A stretch of DNA of 64,000 nucleotides. Source: Microvirga arabica (GTDB taxonomy: Bacteria; Pseudomonadota; Alphaproteobacteria; Rhizobiales; Beijerinckiaceae). This document shows, in pieces, positions 9,348-18,817 of the stretch. Each line of letters opens with the position of its first letter. Within the stretch, counting starts at the first letter, position 1. The position numbers and the translations under genes were made by a program. The notes beneath the pieces were generated by a model. The model ran no database searches and was not told the origin of the DNA. It saw only the letters and a program-made list of their open reading frames with translations. The stretch covers positions 1 to 64,000 of the forward strand of contig NZ_JAFBID010000013.1 of assembly GCF_016811235.1 (NCBI RefSeq). The letters are read 5' to 3'.

Positions 9348-9393
9348 GACACGTCCTCAAGACAAGCGCACCGAATCAGGGGAGGAGAGCAGC

Positions 9394-11499
9394 ATGAGCA
9401 GCGCGGCCGAGACGAGTTCCGCAACCCGCATCAATCCCGTCGTCGAGCTGAGACGCGACGGCGAGATCGCCGTGCTCGCCGTCAACTCGCCTCCCGTGAA
9501 TGCGCTCTCGGCGCAGGTGCGCGAGGGCATCGTGGAAGGCATCCGGCAAGCCGGAGCGGATGCGAGCGTCAAGGCCGTGGTGCTGCATTGCGAGGGACGC
9601 ACCTTCTTCGCCGGCGCCGACATCAGCGAGTTCGGCAAGCCGCCGAAGCAGCCAATGCTGCCGGAGGTGGTGGACTTCATCGAGGCTTCGTCGAAGCCGG
9701 TGATCGCCGCCCTTCACGGCACGGCGCTCGGCGGCGGTCTCGAGACGGCACTCGCCTGCCATTACCGCGTGGCCGTGCCCTCAGCCAAATGCGGCTTTCC
9801 GGAAGTGAAGCTGGGGTTGCTCCCGGGTGCCGGCGGCACGCAGCGCCTGCCGCGCCTCGTGGGGCCGGAGCGGGCCATGGAGATGGTCACCTCTGGCAGC
9901 CCGATCTCGGCGAAAGCCGCAAAAGAGATGGGCATCGTCGACGAACTCGTGGACGAGAGTGATCTTCTGGCGAGCGCTATTGCCTTCGCGCGCAAGGTGG
10001 TCGCCGAGAACCGTCCGCTCAAGAAGGTGCGCGACCTCGACGACAAGATTGCTGTGGCCCGCGGCAAGCCCGAAATCTTCGATGCATTCCGCAAGGCGAA
10101 CGCGCGCAAGTTCCGCGGCTTCCAGGCGCCGGAATACAACGTCCGCTGCATCGAGGCGGCCGTGAACCAGCCCTTCGACGAGGGCATCAGATTAGAGCGC
10201 CAGCTGTTTCAGGAACTCGTGAGCGGCGAGCAGTCGGCGGCCCAGCGCCACGTGTTCTTCGCCGAGCGCCAGGTCTGGAAAATTCCGGATATCTCCGACG
10301 ACACGCCCACCCTGCCGGTGAAGAAGGTCGGCGTCATCGGCGCCGGCACCATGGGCGGCGGTATCTCGATGAACTTTGCCAATGCAGGCCTGCCCGTCAC
10401 CATCGTCGAGGCGAAGCCCGAGGCGCTGGAGCGGGGCCTTGGTGTGATTCGCCGCAATTACGAGAGCACGGCCAAGAAGGGCCGCATGAGCATGGAGGAT
10501 GTGGAGCGCCGCATGGGGCTCCTCACCGGCAGCCTCAAGCTCGAAGACCTCGCCGATTGTGATCTCATCATCGAGGCGGTGTTCGAGAACATGGCGATCA
10601 AGAAGGAGATCTTCTCCAAGCTCGATGCCATCGCCAAGCCCGGGGCGATTCTGGCCAGCAACACGTCTTATCTCAACGTGAACGAGATCGCCGCGATGAC
10701 GAAGCGGCCGGAATACGTTCTCGGCATGCACTTCTTCTCGCCGGCGAACATCATGCGCCTGCTGGAGGTCGTGCGCGGGGAGAAGACCGACAAGCGCGTG
10801 GTCGCCACCGCCATGCAGCTCGGCCGTCAGATCGGCAAGATCGCCGTGCTGGTGGGCGTCTGCCACGGCTTCGTCGGCAACCGCATGCTCGAGCCGCGCC
10901 AGCGCGAGGCCAATCGCCTGATTCTTGAGGGCGCGATGCCGTGGGATGTGGACCGCGTTCTCTACGAGTTCGGCTTCCCCATGGGGCCCTTCGCCATGGC
11001 CGACCTTGCCGGCCTCGACATCGGCTGGTCGCGCGAGACCTCTAAGGGCGAGACGGCCCGCGAAATCCTGTGCGAGCAGGACCGTCGCGGCCAGAAGACG
11101 GGCGCGGGCTTCTACGATTACGACGAGAACCGCAACGCCAAGCCGTCAAAACTCGTGGAGCAGATCATCCTCGACCTCTCGGCCAAGAAGGGCATCACGC
11201 GCCGGGAGATTTCCGATCAGGAGATCCTGGAGCGCTGCGTCTATACGATGATCAACGAGGGCGCGAAGATCCTGGAGGAGGGCATTGCCATCCGCTCCTC
11301 CGACATCGATATCGTGTGGATCAACGGCTACGGTTGGCCGGTCTATCGCGGCGGGCCGATGTTCTATGGCGAGCAGGTGGGCTTGGGCAAAGTGCTCGAC
11401 CGGTTGCGCGCCTACGAGGCCAAGTTCGGAGCTGACTTCAAGCCGGCCGCGCTGCTCGAACGTCTCGTTGCCGAAGGCAAGGGGTTTCGCGATCTCTGA
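9394..11499 (+). CDS. Fused enoyl-CoA hydratase / 3-hydroxyacyl-CoA dehydrogenase (FadJ/PimF-like)
   Basis: A 701-residue bifunctional protein. Residues about 15-190 form a crotonase domain with the oxyanion segments [12 protein letters not shown] and [10 protein letters not shown] and the glutamate region [16 protein letters not shown]. From about 308 comes the NAD-binding [11 protein letters not shown] Rossmann motif, then two C-terminal 3HCDH domains with HFFSPANIM and [11 protein letters not shown]. It should hydrate enoyl-CoA and oxidise the 3-hydroxyacyl-CoA, supplying the thiolase. GGGGAGG precedes the ATG. The order with the thiolase and the opposing CoA ligase resembles the pimFABCD gene set. 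Confidence 0.93.
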   Translation: MSSAAETSSATRINPVVELRRDGEIAVLAVNSPPVNALSAQVREGIVEGIRQAGADASVKAVVLHCEGRTFFAGADISEFGKPPKQPMLPEVVDFIEASSKPVIAALHGTALGGGLETALACHYRVAVPSAKCGFPEVKLGLLPGAGGTQRLPRLVGPERAMEMVTSGSPISAKAAKEMGIVDELVDESDLLASAIAFARKVVAENRPLKKVRDLDDKIAVARGKPEIFDAFRKANARKFRGFQAPEYNVRCIEAAVNQPFDEGIRLERQLFQELVSGEQSAAQRHVFFAERQVWKIPDISDDTPTLPVKKVGVIGAGTMGGGISMNFANAGLPVTIVEAKPEALERGLGVIRRNYESTAKKGRMSMEDVERRMGLLTGSLKLEDLADCDLIIEAVFENMAIKKEIFSKLDAIAKPGAILASNTSYLNVNEIAAMTKRPEYVLGMHFFSPANIMRLLEVVRGEKTDKRVVATAMQLGRQIGKIAVLVGVCHGFVGNRMLEPRQREANRLILEGAMPWDVDRVLYEFGFPMGPFAMADLAGLDIGWSRETSKGETAREILCEQDRRGQKTGAGFYDYDENRNAKPSKLVEQIILDLSAKKGITRREISDQEILERCVYTMINEGAKILEEGIAIRSSDIDIVWINGYGWPVYRGGPMFYGEQVGLGKVLDRLRAYEAKFGADFKPAALLERLVAEGKGFRDL

Positions 11500-11517
11500 C
11501 CAGGGATCGCGCCTGCC

Positions 11518-12516
11518 ATGAACGACACGGCTCCCAACCTGCGGCGTCAGACGCTGCTTGCATCGCTGGCCGGTGCACGCCCGAGCGCGCCGCCTTGGTT
11601 CGATCAGGCCTTGGCGGATGCGCCGGAGCGCGGCTTTACCGAGGCAGCGGGCGCCCGGATCGAGACGCTCACCTGGGGCGAGCGCGGCAGGCCCGGGCTC
11701 CTGTTCCTGCATGGCAATGGGGCGCATGCGGATTGGTGGAGCTTCATCGCGCCGTTCTTCTCAAGTGAGTATCGTTGCACGGCTCTGTCCTGGTCGGGCA
11801 TGGGCGGGTCGGACCGGCGCGAGCGCTATTCTTTCGATATCTTCGTCAAAGAGGCGATGACGATTGCCGAGGCGACAGGGTTGTTCGAGAACGGAGCTAA
11901 GCCTGTCTTCATCGGCCATTCCTTCGGAGGCTTTCCCATCATCGAGGCGGCCGCGCGGCATGGGGAGCGTCTCGGCGGCGGGATCATCATCGACACGCCG
12001 ATCTTCTCCCCCGAGAGGCGCAAGGAGCGCAAGGAGAAGGGCGCCGCCTGGGAGATGCGCCCGCACAAAATCTATCCGACCCTGGAGGATGCCCTGCAGC
12101 GCTTCCGACTGGTGCCCGCTCAGCCCTGCGAAAACCTCTTCATTGCGGACTTCATTGCCCGGACGTCGCTGACACAGGTTGAAACCGCGGAGGAAGCCGG
12201 CTGGACCTGGCGCTTCGATCCGTATCTGTGGCGTGACTACGAATGGGAGGATCCGGCTCCGGCTCTGTCGGCTCCGAAATGCCCCCTCGCGGTTCTGCTG
12301 GGCGCCCGGTCCACCCTGATGCAGGAGGGGGACATCGCGCGGATGCGGAAGCTTCTGCCGCCCGGCACCCCGGTTATCGACATCCCCGAGGCCTACCACC
12401 ATGTGCCGATCGATCAGCCTCTCGCGCTGGTCGCGGCGCTTCGTGCCGTGCTGGCCGGCTGGGCCTCGGCTTCCGCTTCCGGCGAGAACACGCCGATGAA
12501 CAGCGGTCTGGCATAG
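11518..12516 (+). CDS. Alpha/beta hydrolase
   Basis: A 332-residue alpha/beta-hydrolase-fold protein. It has the oxyanion HGNG at 65-68, the nucleophile elbow GHSFGG with S135 as probable catalytic serine, and a late histidine in AYHHVPIDQP. It starts 19 bases after the hydratase/dehydrogenase and is likely co-transcribed with it. It may hydrolyse an ester or thioester at the entry of the pathway. The last 103 bases overlap the 3' end of the convergent TetR gene. The substrate is unknown. Confidence 0.85.
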   Translation: MNDTAPNLRRQTLLASLAGARPSAPPWFDQALADAPERGFTEAAGARIETLTWGERGRPGLLFLHGNGAHADWWSFIAPFFSSEYRCTALSWSGMGGSDRRERYSFDIFVKEAMTIAEATGLFENGAKPVFIGHSFGGFPIIEAAARHGERLGGGIIIDTPIFSPERRKERKEKGAAWEMRPHKIYPTLEDALQRFRLVPAQPCENLFIADFIARTSLTQVETAEEAGWTWRFDPYLWRDYEWEDPAPALSAPKCPLAVLLGARSTLMQEGDIARMRKLLPPGTPVIDIPEAYHHVPIDQPLALVAALRAVLAGWASASASGENTPMNSGLA

Positions 12517-13706
12517 ATATCCGCGGCCGTTTCCCGCGTGACGCCCGAGATCCAGCGCTCAAGCTCGGCCGCCGCGTTGATGGCGCTGTCGACCACATGG
12601 GCGGCCACGAAGGGATCGAGCGGACGGATCGAGCCGTCCACCATACCGTCGACCACGAAGCTGCCGAATCGCTGCGCCAAGCGATCCATGGTGCGCTTCG
12701 TCTGGCCTCTCAGGCCCTCTGGCAGGGCGCTGAAGGCGGAGATGCGCAGCAGCGGCCCCTGATCGGAGAGCTGGTAGCGGATCAACTCGCTCGTTGCGGC
12801 GCACAGACGATCCCAGCCCGTCTCCCCGTCCGCCTCTGCAGCCTGCTGGACCTGCCGCACCACCGCGAAGGTGCGCTCGAAGCAGGCGGTCACGAGATCG
12901 TCCTTGTTGTCGTTGTGATGATAGAACGAGCCTTTGGTGACGTTCAGCCGGGCCGAGATCTTCTCCACGGAGGCGCCCCGATAGCCCTGTTCGTTGATCA
13001 GGATGGTGGCCGAGCGCAGGAACGCCTCGGGTGAAACCTCCTCGACGGAGGGCCAGGTCATCTGCGGCAGCACTGACGGGCGCCAGGCCGATTGCGGCGC
13101 GGCAAGCCCGTGGATCAGGATATCGCTGATCCTGTCGGCGACGCGTCGGTAATCCTGGGGCTCGTAATGATCGATCCAATGCCGGACGCCATGCATGACG
13201 GAAATCAGCAGATGGGCGCGTGCATTCTTCTGGGCCCGGCTCAAGGGCGGCGCGCCGTCGATATCGTACAGGCTGCGCAGGTGCCGGAACATCTGGTTGT
13301 AGGTGTCGAACACCAGCTCCACATGCGGGCTGGTCAGGGACCGCATGTCGCTGAAGCTCATGAGCGGCGGCCGGTCTCCCGAGGCGCTCTCCGCCAGCCT
13401 CTCGCAATAGAGCCGCAGGACCGTCCGCAGGCGCTCCTCCGGCGTCTTCCGCTGCAGGGCGGTGGCGATGAGCGCCTCCAGCGCTTCGATGGAGCGCAGG
13501 AGGCAGGCCGTCGCCAGCTCCTCCTTCTTACGGTAGTAATAGGTGACGCTGTTGGTGATCAGCCCGACGCTCTGGGCCACATCGGCCAGGGTCGTCCCCT
13601 TCAACCCTTTCTGATTGAAGAGCTGGACGGCCCCGTCGAGGATGGCCTGTCGCTTCTGCTCGTACCGCTTGGTCTGGCGCGGAAGAGCGTTGGAGGTCGG
13701 CGTCAT
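12414..13706 (-). CDS. Tandem TetR-family transcriptional regulator (two DNA-binding domains)
   Basis: A 430-residue protein made of two TetR units. The first helix-turn-helix region is at about residues 15-66 (GTTLADVAQSVGLITNSVTYYY) shifted slightly toward the N-terminus. The second is at about 226-280 (GASVEKISARLNVTKGSFYHH). Normal TetR proteins are about 200 residues with one such domain and act as dimers, so this chain could act as a built-in pseudo-dimer. The start at 13706 is chosen because translation upstream reads as low-complexity non-coding sequence. It is divergent from the Liv transporter operon and probably controls it through the repeats at 13809 and 13977. Confidence 0.9.
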   Translation of the reverse strand: MTPTSNALPRQTKRYEQKRQAILDGAVQLFNQKGLKGTTLADVAQSVGLITNSVTYYYRKKEELATACLLRSIEALEALIATALQRKTPEERLRTVLRLYCERLAESASGDRPPLMSFSDMRSLTSPHVELVFDTYNQMFRHLRSLYDIDGAPPLSRAQKNARAHLLISVMHGVRHWIDHYEPQDYRRVADRISDILIHGLAAPQSAWRPSVLPQMTWPSVEEVSPEAFLRSATILINEQGYRGASVEKISARLNVTKGSFYHHNDNKDDLVTACFERTFAVVRQVQQAAEADGETGWDRLCAATSELIRYQLSDQGPLLRISAFSALPEGLRGQTKRTMDRLAQRFGSFVVDGMVDGSIRPLDPFVAAHVVDSAINAAAELERWISGVTRETAADIYARPLFIGVFSPEAEAEAQPASTARSAATSARG

Positions 13707-13808
13707 GGCAGTTTCGTGGCTCCTGGCCGAGGGCAGGCCCAAAGCCGCCCATGGTTGAGCTCCTAACACGAATTGATGCCGGGAGCGATGCCGCGCGTGC
13801 AACAGTTC

Positions 13809-13825
13809 GACTGTACCGGTTATTC
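13809..13825. promoter_or_regulatory. Candidate operator site A (direct repeat)
   Basis: GACTGTACCGGTTATTC matches 14 of 17 positions of the second site at 13977-13993, in the same orientation. Both lie in the 429-base gap between the tandem TetR gene and livH. This copy is about 103 bases from the TetR start, so it may mediate autoregulation. Confidence 0.45.
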
Positions 13826-13976
13826 TAAGAGGGAGTCGAGGGTGAATTCCAGGCTGCCGGAAATCGGTGCAATTCTGCTTCCATGATCCGTTGACGAGGC
13901 CATGGTCTCGTGTCAGTCTCCTATCAGACACAGGACAGGGCCAATGAAGCCCTGCCAGCGGTGCGACCCTAAAAAG

Positions 13977-13993
13977 GACCGTACCGTTCATTC
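13977..13993. promoter_or_regulatory. Candidate operator site B (direct repeat)
   Basis: GACCGTACCGTTCATTC is a 14/17 match to site A, 168 bases away, and lies about 143 bases before livH. The flanks are also similar (TAAGAGGGA versus CGAGAGGAA). The rest of 13707-14135 holds no gene, only this regulatory region and the ribosome binding site of livH. Confidence 0.45.
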
Positions 13994-14135
13994 GAGAGGA
14001 AACGATCCGAGGAGTCCGGTTCGTCCGGTTTGAGGGTCCGGTGCCGCAAGTCACAGGTCCTCAGTTCCTGCCCCAGCCAGGCGGGAATCGCGGTCGAGCA
14101 CGGGAGCCCGGAGCCCAGGAGGAGGACGTGGCTCC

Positions 14136-15002
14136 TTGAACATCTTTTTTCAGCAGGTTCTGAACGGGCTGACGCTCGGGAGCGTCTATGCGCTCGTGGC
14201 CCTTGGCCTCACGCTCGTCTATGGGATTCTTCATATCCCCAACTTCGCCCATGGCGCCCTGTATATGGTTGGCGCCTACATGGCCTTCTATCTCGTGGGC
14301 TCGCTCGGCGCGAACTACTGGGTCGCCATGGCGGGAGCGGCACTCGTGGTGGCTCTTCTCGCCGTCCTGTCGGATCGCCTCATCTTCCATCGACTTAGAA
14401 ATGCACCGCCACTGCACGACATGATCGCGGCGATCGGCCTTCTCCTGTTTCTGGAAGCGGGCATTCAGGCAATCTGGGGTGCGGAATTCCACCGCCTTGC
14501 GCCGCCTTACCCGCAGATCGTGCGCATCTTCGATCTCGTCGCGCCCGCGCAGCGCCTTATCATCATCGCGGCGGCGTTCGGCCTGATGTTCGTGCTTCAT
14601 CTCTTCCTCACCCGCACGCTCACCGGCTCCACGATCATCGCCATGGCGCAGAACCGGGAAGGCGCCTCCCTGGTCGGCATCGATGCCACTAGGGTGTCGG
14701 TTCTCACCTTCGCGATTTCCGGGGCCCTTGCTGCGGTGGCCGCAACGCTCTTCGCGCCGATTAACCTGATCTACCCGTCCATGGGCCATCTGGTGATCAT
14801 GAAGGCTTTCGTAATCATCATCCTGGGCGGCATGGGCAGCATTCCCGGCGCCATTGTGGGTGGGTTGGTGATCGGCTTCGCCGAGAGCTTCGGGGCCTTC
14901 TATGTCTCCACGAACTACAAGGACATCATCGCCTTCGCGCTGCTCGTCCTGATCCTGTCGTTCCGGCCCCAGGGCCTCTTTCCCAGCGGAGCCCGGGCAT
15001 GA
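14136..15002 (+). CDS. livH: Branched-chain amino acid-type ABC transporter permease LivH
   Basis: A 288-residue permease with about eight membrane segments and the LivH signature ILGGMGSIPGAIVGG near the C-terminus. The start codon appears to be TTG (14136) because GGAGGAGGA lies upstream and no in-frame ATG fits. The stop overlaps the livM start by four bases. It forms the membrane channel of a hydrophobic-amino-acid-type (HAAT) importer. In this context the cargo may be a carboxylic acid rather than an amino acid, since ligase and beta-oxidation genes follow. Confidence 0.9.
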   Translation: MNIFFQQVLNGLTLGSVYALVALGLTLVYGILHIPNFAHGALYMVGAYMAFYLVGSLGANYWVAMAGAALVVALLAVLSDRLIFHRLRNAPPLHDMIAAIGLLLFLEAGIQAIWGAEFHRLAPPYPQIVRIFDLVAPAQRLIIIAAAFGLMFVLHLFLTRTLTGSTIIAMAQNREGASLVGIDATRVSVLTFAISGALAAVAATLFAPINLIYPSMGHLVIMKAFVIIILGGMGSIPGAIVGGLVIGFAESFGAFYVSTNYKDIIAFALLVLILSFRPQGLFPSGARA

Positions 15003-16015
15003 TGTCGAAGACCTGGCAGAAGCCTCTTCTCGCCGTCCTGCTCGCTTTGGCCATCATCTTCCCGATGTTCGCAGCGAACGACTATTACATCTACGTGATG
15101 TCGCTCGCCTACATCATGGCGATTGCCGCGGTGGGCCTGAACCTCATCCTGGGCTACACGGGCCAGCTCAACCTGGCGCATGCGGGCTTCATGGCCATCG
15201 GTGCGTACACGGTCGGCATCCTAACCGTCGATTACGGGGTGCCCTATTGGGTCGCTTTCGTGATCGCCGGGCTTTTGAGTGCCGTCATCGGCTTCTTCGC
15301 GGGCCTGCTTTCGCTGCGGCTGAAAGGGCACTTCTTCTCGATCTTCACCCTTTGCGTGGGCTTCATGATCTATCTGATCATCGAGAAGTGGGACACGCTG
15401 ACCCATGGAACGGTGGGCATCATCGACATTCCGGCGCCTACCGGCATCGGTCCGATCCGCTTCGACAACACTTGGTCGCAGTATTACCTCGTGCTGTTCT
15501 TCCTGGTGGTAAGCCTGTGGCTCATGAGCCGGATCGTGCATTCGCTGCTCGGCCGTGCCTTCATCGCCATCCGCAACGGTGAGGACCTCGCCGAGACGCT
15601 GGGCATCAACCTGATGCGCACCAAGGTGCTCGCCTTCGTGCTCTCCACCTTCTACGCCGGCATGGCCGGCGCGCTCTATGCCGGTTTCGTGCGCTTCATC
15701 GGCCCGGCCATGGCGCTGGAGAGCCACACCTTCGACATGATCGCCTTCATTCTCGTCGGCGGCATCGGCACCCTGTTCGGGCCGCTGCTCGGGGCGATCC
15801 TGCTCACCTGGCTCACCCAGTCGCTGCAGTTCCTGCAGGACTTCCGCATGATCGTGTTCGGTCCGCTCCTGATCCTCCTGGTCATGTACTTTCCGCAAGG
15901 CCTCATCGGCTACTGGCGCGAACGGCAGGCGCGGCGGGCCGCGGCTTCCATGCAGGACAGGCGCCTTCAGCGATCCGTGATCGGCTCGCAGCAGGAGGTC
16001 GGCACCAATGCTTGA
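14999..16015 (+). CDS. livM: Branched-chain amino acid-type ABC transporter permease LivM
   Basis: A 338-residue polytopic permease with the family segments GYTGQLNLAHAGFMAIGAY and GGIGTLFGPLLGA. It has about nine to ten membrane spans and a basic cytoplasmic tail. Its ATGATG start overlaps the livH stop and its end overlaps livG by eight bases, showing tight translational coupling. It pairs with LivH to form the translocation pore. Confidence 0.92.
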   Translation: MMSKTWQKPLLAVLLALAIIFPMFAANDYYIYVMSLAYIMAIAAVGLNLILGYTGQLNLAHAGFMAIGAYTVGILTVDYGVPYWVAFVIAGLLSAVIGFFAGLLSLRLKGHFFSIFTLCVGFMIYLIIEKWDTLTHGTVGIIDIPAPTGIGPIRFDNTWSQYYLVLFFLVVSLWLMSRIVHSLLGRAFIAIRNGEDLAETLGINLMRTKVLAFVLSTFYAGMAGALYAGFVRFIGPAMALESHTFDMIAFILVGGIGTLFGPLLGAILLTWLTQSLQFLQDFRMIVFGPLLILLVMYFPQGLIGYWRERQARRAAASMQDRRLQRSVIGSQQEVGTNA

Positions 16016-16772
16016 GATCCAGGGATTGACCAAGCGCTTCGGCGGCCTCACCGCCGTGCGTGACGTGACCACCACCTTCGAGAAGAATCGGATCAATGCG
16101 ATCATCGGCCCGAATGGCGCCGGCAAGACTACGTTCTTCAATCTGGTGAGCGGCTATCACAAGCCCACCACCGGGCGCATCATCTTCGACGGGCAGGACG
16201 TGACGGGGCTGCGGCCCGATCAGGTCGCAACGCTCGGTGTTGCGCGCACCTTCCAGTCGACCACCCTGTTCGACAAGGCGACGGTGCTCGACAATCTCAT
16301 CGTCGGGCATCGGCTGCGCACCACCTCCACCTTCTGGGACGTGGTGCTCAACACGCGCCGTCTGAAAGAGGACGAGCATCGCTGCCGCGCCAAGGCCGAA
16401 GAGGTGCTCGATTTCGTTGGCCTCTCCTCGGTGGCGCATCACTTGGCGGCGGACATCTCTCAGGAAGAGCGTAAGCGTGTGGCGTTTGCCCTGGCGCTCG
16501 CCACCGACCCAAAGATCGTGCTGCTCGACGAGCCTGCCGGCGGCGTCAACCCGGAGGAGACGCTGGGTTTGGCCGAACTTATCCGAAAGATGATCCGCAA
16601 GGGCCTGACCGTGTGCCTGATCGAGCACAAGATGGACATGATCATGAGCCTCGCCGACAAGATCGTGGTGCTCGACCACGGCGAGATGATCGCCGAGGGC
16701 ACGCCCGCGCAGATCCGGTCCGACCAGCGCGTCATCGAAGCCTATCTGGGAGCTGACTATGCTGCGGCTTGA
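16008..16772 (+). CDS. livG: ABC transporter ATP-binding protein LivG
   Basis: A 254-residue ATPase. Walker A GPNGAGKTT is at 34-42, Walker B is VLLDEPAGGV, and the H-loop is in CLIEHKMD. The signature region reads ISQEERKRVAFA instead of the canonical LSGGQ, a common LivG variation. It overlaps both livM and livF. It powers the LivHM importer together with LivF. Confidence 0.92.
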   Translation: MLEIQGLTKRFGGLTAVRDVTTTFEKNRINAIIGPNGAGKTTFFNLVSGYHKPTTGRIIFDGQDVTGLRPDQVATLGVARTFQSTTLFDKATVLDNLIVGHRLRTTSTFWDVVLNTRRLKEDEHRCRAKAEEVLDFVGLSSVAHHLAADISQEERKRVAFALALATDPKIVLLDEPAGGVNPEETLGLAELIRKMIRKGLTVCLIEHKMDMIMSLADKIVVLDHGEMIAEGTPAQIRSDQRVIEAYLGADYAAA

Positions 16773-17466
16773 GGGAGCACAGCTCAATTACGGCAGCTTC
16801 CGCGCGCTCGATGGAATCTCCATTCATGCGGAGCCCGGCGAACTTGTGGTGATGCTCGGTGCCAATGGCGCCGGCAAAAGCTCGCTGTTTCTCGCCATCA
16901 GCGGGTTGCGCAAGCTCACCCGCGGCAACATCTGGTTCAGGGATCAGAACATCGCCGGGCGCAAGCCGTCGCAGATCGTGCAGTCCGGCGTGGTGCATTG
17001 CCCGGAGGGGCGCAAGCTCTTCCCGGAAATGTCCGTGCGCAAGAACCTGCTTCTCGGCGCCTATGTGCATCGCCAGGACAAAAAGGAATCCGAGAAGATC
17101 CTCGATCAGGTCTTCGAGATGTTCCCGATCCTCTACGAGAAGCGCCACGACATGGCCGGCTCCTTGAGCGGCGGCCAGCAGCAGATGGTGGCCATCGGCC
17201 GTGCCCTGATGGGACGGCCGCAGGTCCTGCTGCTGGACGAGCCGTCGCTCGGTCTTGCGCCCCTGGTGGTCAAGCAGGTGCTCGGCGTCATCAAGGCGAT
17301 CAACGACAAGGGCACGACGGTGCTGCTTGCCGAGCAGAATGCCTATGCAGCCCTGCAGATCGCCCACCGCGCCTACGTCATCGAGAGCGGCCGGATCGTC
17401 ATGGAAGGCGATCGCGATACCCTGCTCAACGACGAGCGTGTTCGAAAAGCCTATATCGGCGCCTGA
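16759..17466 (+). CDS. livF: ABC transporter ATP-binding protein LivF
   Basis: A 235-residue ATPase with Walker A GANGAGKSS, signature LSGGQQQM, Walker B LLLDEPSLGLAP and LLAEQN containing the switch region. It starts 14 bases inside the end of livG. It is the second nucleotide-binding subunit of the importer. The 117 bases after it lead to the binding-protein gene and contain no clear terminator. Confidence 0.92.
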   Translation: MLRLEGAQLNYGSFRALDGISIHAEPGELVVMLGANGAGKSSLFLAISGLRKLTRGNIWFRDQNIAGRKPSQIVQSGVVHCPEGRKLFPEMSVRKNLLLGAYVHRQDKKESEKILDQVFEMFPILYEKRHDMAGSLSGGQQQMVAIGRALMGRPQVLLLDEPSLGLAPLVVKQVLGVIKAINDKGTTVLLAEQNAYAALQIAHRAYVIESGRIVMEGDRDTLLNDERVRKAYIGA

Positions 17467-17583
17467 TCCGGCGCCGGTTGTGGAAGCCTGCGAGCCTTAA
17501 AAAAGTTCGCCAACAGAGAGACGGGAGCCGACCACGGTCGAACTCCCGCCCCATGAAGAAAAAACAAGAGGAGAGGAAAACAA

Positions 17584-18750
17584 ATGGCTCTTTGGAAACA
17601 CTTGGTTCACACCGCAGGCGCAGTGACGCTTGCGGCCGGCTTCGCGTCCGTGGCATCGGCTCAGGAGACCGTCAATATCGGCTATACCGGCCCGCTCAGC
17701 GGCGGCGCTGCGCTCTACGGCAAGAATACCCTGGTCGGCCTTGAGATGGCCGCGAAGGAGATCAACGACGCCGGCGGCTTCGATGTCGGCGGCAAGAAGT
17801 ACAAGTTCAACATCGTGGCGCTCGACGACAAGTACTCGCCCAGCGAAGCGGCCGTCAACGCCAAGCGCCTGAAGGCGCAGAACAACACGCCCATGGTCTT
17901 CACCCCCCATTCCGGCGGCGCCTTCGCGATCCAGGCTTTCAACGAGCAGGACAACTTCATTCTCGGCGCCTATACCAGCGTGCCGAACATGACCGAGCGC
18001 GGCAACAAGCTGACCCTGCGCATCCCGCCATCCTTCGCAGGTTACGTGCAACCCTTCATCAGCGTGCAGATGAAGACCTTCGGCAAGAAGCTCGCCATGG
18101 CCGGCGGCGATCATGACTATGCCAAGGCCTGGGCTCAGCTCTTCGGCCCCGCCTGGACTAAGGCCGGCGGCCAGATCGTTGCCGAGAACCCGATGTCCTA
18201 CAACAAGGACACGGATTTCTACAGCGGCGTCAGCCGCGTGCTGGCAGCGAGCCCCGACGTGCTGTTCGTCGGCGGCGCCTCGGAGCCGACAGCTCTGGTC
18301 GCCAAGCAGGCGCGCGAGCTCGGCTTCAAGGGTGGCTTCGCCGTGATGGATCAGGCCAAGCTCGACGAGATGGCAGCCGTCATCGGCGGCATGGAGATGC
18401 TGGAGGGCGCGGTCGGCGTTCTGCCGCTGATCTACGACAAGCGTCCGGGCACGGAAAGCTTCATCGCCAAGTTCAAGAAGCAATACGACCGCAATCCGGG
18501 CACGGAAGCCTCCTACCACTACTCGACCCTGAATGCCGTGGCAGAGGCCATGAAGCTTGCGGGCTCCGTCTCCGACCCGAAGGCGATCCACGCCAAGCTC
18601 AGCGAAGCCTATGGCAAGCTGCCTCCGGAGAAGAACCCGGCGCGTATCACCAGCGTCGATGACCGCGGCGGCACCAACGCCAACATCGTGGTCGGCGTGG
18701 TCAAGGGCGGCAAGGTCGAGACCGTCGAGGCGGCAAGCCTCGGCCAGTAA
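17584..18750 (+). CDS. ABC transporter substrate-binding protein (LivK-like)
   Basis: A 388-residue periplasmic binding protein of the HAAT family. Residues 1-26 form a signal peptide ending ASA before QETVNIGYTGPLSGG. The motif GPLSGGAALYG is typical of the Leu/Ile/Val-binding fold. It follows LivHMGF and completes the importer. AGAGGAAAACAA precedes the ATG. The ligand is not predictable from the motif; downstream CoA ligase and hydratase genes suggest an aliphatic or hydroxy acid. Confidence 0.92.
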   Translation: MALWKHLVHTAGAVTLAAGFASVASAQETVNIGYTGPLSGGAALYGKNTLVGLEMAAKEINDAGGFDVGGKKYKFNIVALDDKYSPSEAAVNAKRLKAQNNTPMVFTPHSGGAFAIQAFNEQDNFILGAYTSVPNMTERGNKLTLRIPPSFAGYVQPFISVQMKTFGKKLAMAGGDHDYAKAWAQLFGPAWTKAGGQIVAENPMSYNKDTDFYSGVSRVLAASPDVLFVGGASEPTALVAKQARELGFKGGFAVMDQAKLDEMAAVIGGMEMLEGAVGVLPLIYDKRPGTESFIAKFKKQYDRNPGTEASYHYSTLNAVAEAMKLAGSVSDPKAIHAKLSEAYGKLPPEKNPARITSVDDRGGTNANIVVGVVKGGKVETVEAASLGQ

Positions 18751-18763
18751 GAGCCTTGATGAA

Positions 18764-18797
18764 CAGGGCCGGCCTTAGAGCCGGCCCTGCTTCTTCC
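18764..18797 (+). terminator. Hairpin after the binding-protein gene
   Basis: A 10-base-pair stem, CAGGGCCGGC paired with GCCGGCCCTG, has a 6-base loop and is followed by CTTCTTCC. The poor T-tract suggests a weak or partial terminator that would let some transcripts continue into the thioesterase gene. Confidence 0.55.
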
Positions 18798-18817
18798 GCA
18801 GAGGGCAAGCGACCTGC

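Noticed and set aside
13707-14054. Upstream in-frame extension of the tandem TetR protein by 116 residues
   Set aside because: The extension has no domain similarity and covers the regulatory gap with the repeat sites; translation from 13706 gives the usual TetR N-terminus.
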